A DNA stretch of 15,873 nucleotides, taken from the NCBI GenBank assembly GCA_002780135.1, contig PEWA01000020.1, forward strand, positions 759 to 16,631, read 5' to 3'. The notes under the pieces were generated by a model. It had not been told where the DNA came from. It did not search any database and saw nothing but the letters and a program-made list of their open reading frames with translations. This document shows positions 13,864 to 15,873 of the stretch, piece after piece (position 1 is the stretch's first letter; each line of letters opens with the position of its first letter). Position numbers and translations under genes: made by a program. This stretch comes from Candidatus Shapirobacteria bacterium CG06_land_8_20_14_3_00_40_12. GTDB lineage: Bacteria > Patescibacteriota > Microgenomatia > UBA12405.

Positions 13864-14952
13864 ATGTCGCATTCTATTCCCGATCACCTCAGTCCTGACA
13901 TTAAAGAAGTTCTAGGACCGGTCTGGCAGTCTCTCGATCAGGGAGTTGCTGTTCCCCTGGTCGGGAACAAAGACAATCACCAATTATTTCGTGTCGGCCG
14001 TCGGGGTGGCCGATTAGAACTATGGACAGAACTTGATGATAAAGGTTTACCTCAAGTTCACGTCAAAACTTGGAATCATATTTTGGGTGGAGAGGAAAAT
14101 AGTTTTGTTTTACCACCTGACCGGGGTTTCATTGGCAGGGGAGACTGGTCTTTTCGTGATAGTCGCGATCAAACCATTGGTCATCATCAACTGGCTATTC
14201 TCAAAGATGAAGAAAGTGGTAATTTTTTCCTGGCCAGAATGTCTGTTGGACACATCGCTGAATCAACTAAAATTGCCGAAAATATTCCTTCTCCGGTCCA
14301 TGCTTTTGGTGCTACTAGCCGGGGTCGATGGCGGCATAATAACGAGGATGCCCTTTTTATCCACCCTGCCGGAGGAATTTATCTTGTCTGTGACGGAGTT
14401 GGTAAAGAAAAACACGGGGAAATTGCTAGCCGAGCTGCCGTCACTGCCGCCGGTAATTTACTTAAAAGAAAGAGAAATATTCCCCTCGCTTTATCTGAAG
14501 CTCATCAGGAAGTATTGATCAACGGCCAAGGTGGAGCTACAACTATCGTTGGCGCTGTCGAAACTCAACCCAACAACTATGAAGTCTTTAACCTTGGTGA
14601 CAGCCCCGCTTATCTTATTGACCTTGCCACTCAGACAATAACCAAGATCACTGAAGACCATGTTTCCCCCAATCCGGATCCAAACAAAAAGCCTCGACTT
14701 AGCCGCGCCTTAGGTATGGATAATTCTAATCCTTGTCGGCGCTCGATTACTCTCAACAAAAATCAATTTCTCCTCTTATGCACCGACGGTCTTTCAGATT
14801 ATTTCAGAAGCGGAAGAATCACCGCCGGCACAGTCCTGGAACAACTTTCCTGCCAACCAATTAACACTGCTGTTGTTTCTTTAGTCACTCTTGCCAACCA
14901 CGCTGGCGGTAAAGACAATATTACCGCCGTTCTTGTTGGTCATCACCAATAG
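13864..14952 (+). CDS. PP2C-family Ser/Thr phosphatase with possible N-terminal FHA domain
   Basis: Residues about 145-362 form a PP2C phosphatase: HNNEDAL (158-164), VCDGVG (175-180), GATTIVGAV (224-232), NLGDSPAYL (243-251), LLCTDGLSD (304-312) and GGKDNITAVLV (348-358). The metal-binding Asp residues (162, 177, 308, 351) are all present, so it should be active on phospho-Ser/Thr with Mn or Mg. The first 140 residues include FIGRGDWSFRDSRDQTIGHH (89-108), which resembles an FHA phosphothreonine-binding domain (Gly-Arg, then Ser/Gly-x-His); this part is tentative. No membrane segment is seen. The gene starts one base after dnaN, where recF often stands in other bacteria, and converges with the next gene with two bases between stops. 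A partner kinase is not in the window. Confidence 0.88.
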   Translation: MSHSIPDHLSPDIKEVLGPVWQSLDQGVAVPLVGNKDNHQLFRVGRRGGRLELWTELDDKGLPQVHVKTWNHILGGEENSFVLPPDRGFIGRGDWSFRDSRDQTIGHHQLAILKDEESGNFFLARMSVGHIAESTKIAENIPSPVHAFGATSRGRWRHNNEDALFIHPAGGIYLVCDGVGKEKHGEIASRAAVTAAGNLLKRKRNIPLALSEAHQEVLINGQGGATTIVGAVETQPNNYEVFNLGDSPAYLIDLATQTITKITEDHVSPNPDPNKKPRLSRALGMDNSNPCRRSITLNKNQFLLLCTDGLSDYFRSGRITAGTVLEQLSCQPINTAVVSLVTLANHAGGKDNITAVLVGHHQ

Positions 14953-14954
14953 TC

Positions 14955-15239
14955 CTATTTAATCAATTCCACTTTATCCACATACAGTGTCGATCCTGAA
15001 AACATTCCTGTCACTTTAATTTTCTTTTTCATGTAGTTATCTAAATCAATTTTGGTACTAGTCATGTTAACCAGCCCCAAATCAGTTGACAACACATATT
15101 CTTCCCCCGTTTTTACTCTAATTTCTCCGGTCTTTTCCACAATATTATTGCTTATATTTTCAGCCGGTTTTGCTGTCCCGCATCCACCTAAAATAAAAAC
15201 CGAACACACCACTACCAACAAAGATATTATTTTTTTCAT
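14955..15239 (-). CDS. Small lipoprotein, unknown function
   Basis: The 94-residue product starts with Lys-Lys, a hydrophobic stretch and the lipobox-like LGGC with Cys20, so it is probably lipid-anchored outside the cytoplasm. The mature part (about 40-94) with GEEYVLSTDLGLVNMTS, IDLDNYMKKKIKVTG and LYVDKVE has the alternating pattern of a small OB-fold-like beta barrel; that is an inference, not a family match. The ATG at 15239 follows the upstream stop by four bases, and its stop is two bases from the convergent phosphatase stop. The tight packing suggests translation coupled to the upstream gene. Confidence 0.75.
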   Translation of the reverse strand: MKKIISLLVVVCSVFILGGCGTAKPAENISNNIVEKTGEIRVKTGEEYVLSTDLGLVNMTSTKIDLDNYMKKKIKVTGMFSGSTLYVDKVELIK

Positions 15240-15243
15240 CTCT

Positions 15244-15594
15244 TTAGTTAAAAATTAATTTGTGGCTATCAGTCGCCACCTTGTTTTCCTGTAACCATTT
15301 TACAATTTCTTTTTCCACAATTTTTTTATCAATTCCCTTAATTGTCACCGCCAAAGTCAGTGGCTCAATGTAGCGGTCTACCACAAACCCTTTGCCGCTG
15401 TAAGGCAGCAGTTTCCATAATGGATAGTCCGGATCAACTGCTGGGGCGCTGGTGGGGGTTAGTATGGGAGTCAATAGTACTTCCACCTCCGCTTTTTCCC
15501 AAGGATAATTTCGATAACTCCACCGCACTGCCCCCATCAACCCAACCATGATTAGCAAAATTATTATTAATCGATATTTATATATTTTCGTCAT
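15244..15594 (-). CDS. Single-pass membrane-anchored small protein, unknown function
   Basis: The 116-residue product has one N-terminal membrane helix (about 8-24) preceded by basic residues, then a Thr/Pro-rich linker (41-58) and a compact C-terminal domain (59-116: DYPLWKLLPYSGKGF, PLTLAVTIKGIDKKIVEKEIVKWL). The pattern, a short beta stretch and a helix ending in a WLxENxV motif, resembles unnamed small proteins I associate with CPR genomes; no function is known to me. Its ATG overlaps the upstream stop as ATGA, a sign of coupled translation. The domain is expected outside the cytoplasm. Confidence 0.75.
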   Translation of the reverse strand: MTKIYKYRLIIILLIMVGLMGAVRWSYRNYPWEKAEVEVLLTPILTPTSAPAVDPDYPLWKLLPYSGKGFVVDRYIEPLTLAVTIKGIDKKIVEKEIVKWLQENKVATDSHKLIFN

Positions 15595-15873
15595 TTAGCG
15601 GCTGAATAAAGCATTGATACCCGTAACGGTGCGCCTTCGGCAAAAGTATTTCCCTCTATCGCCAAAAACGGCTTAACCCAGTTACTCTTCGCCTCATAAA
15701 TATAAACTAACTCTCCTGTCACCGCGTTAACTCTTATATCATCTGTTTCCGCCATCACTTTAGTATCTGTTTCCCTTATTCCAAAATTATTAATTCTTCC
15801 TTTTTTTATTTCCTCTGTTGTTTTAAAACTAATTACCTCATTTCCAATTTTTATTTTTGGTGGAAGCCTCAGA
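15591..15873 (-). CDS. C-terminal part of an unknown protein (cut by window edge)
   Basis: The frame is open from 15872 to the TGA at 15593-15591, giving the last 93 residues. It reads LRLPPKIKIGNEVISF at the visible start, then TDDIRVNAVTGELVYIYEAK and ends VSMLYSAAK. The composition, rich in beta-forming residues and without a membrane segment, suggests an extracytoplasmic or soluble beta-rich domain. The TGA overlaps the next ATG (ATGA), and the three genes of this run probably form one operon encoding envelope-associated proteins. I do not recognise the family. Confidence 0.7.
   Translation of the reverse strand, partial: LRLPPKIKIGNEVISFKTTEEIKKGRINNFGIRETDTKVMAETDDIRVNAVTGELVYIYEAKSNWVKPFLAIEGNTFAEGAPLRVSMLYSAAK

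Noticed and set aside
14033..14518. 161-codon frame within the phosphatase gene
   Set aside because: Overlaps the catalytic core of a clearly conserved PP2C in another frame; no motifs of its own.

Overview
The window looks like part of a small-genome bacterium of the Patescibacteria (Candidate Phyla Radiation), most likely near the Microgenomates. The reasons are the DUF4012 protein, a short RnpA, a minimal YidC without a lipoprotein-type N-terminus, extreme gene packing with overlapping start and stop codons, and several proteins that resemble unnamed CPR families. This placement rests on recognising families by eye, not on a database search. GC content is about 40 % by eye.

Layout. (1) 1-1080, minus: a DUF4143-type AAA ATPase cut by the window edge. 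(2) 1143-3068, minus: ftsH. (3) 3081-3281, minus: a 66-residue orphan. (4) 3306-6412, minus: an RNHCP zinc-ribbon protein and, upstream of it, a 938-residue fusion of a degenerate SDR/epimerase-like domain to DUF4012. (5) 6413-6638: a gene-free stretch with four spaced copies of a short motif. (6) 6639-10938, minus: one compact run, rpmH, rnpA, yidD, yidC, jag, then an O-antigen ligase-like protein and a polysaccharide flippase. (7) 10939-11061: the divergent rpmH/dnaA region. (8) 11062-14952, plus: dnaA, a 326-bp probable origin, dnaN, and a phosphatase gene (possible FHA domain plus PP2C) one base after dnaN. (9) 14955-15873, minus: a three-gene run of secreted or membrane-anchored small proteins, the first cut by the window edge.

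How the genes work together. Region 6 to 8 is the classic bacterial origin neighbourhood (rpmH-rnpA-yidD-yidC-jag facing dnaA-dnaN). Here it is joined without a clear break to Wzy-like and Wzx-like envelope polysaccharide genes. recF and gyrB do not follow dnaN in this window; a Ser/Thr phosphatase does. FtsH, YidC, YidD and Jag together cover membrane-protein insertion and quality control.

Most notable observations. Six genes have a -10 box ending 5 or 6 bases before the ATG, which predicts leaderless mRNAs. The dnaA-dnaN spacer is almost devoid of G on the plus strand (12 G against 92 C by hand count), and the skew does not invert across dnaA. The ligase gene has a start region that is one base out of frame with its best ribosome-binding site, and it carries palindromic repeat sequence translated in frame.
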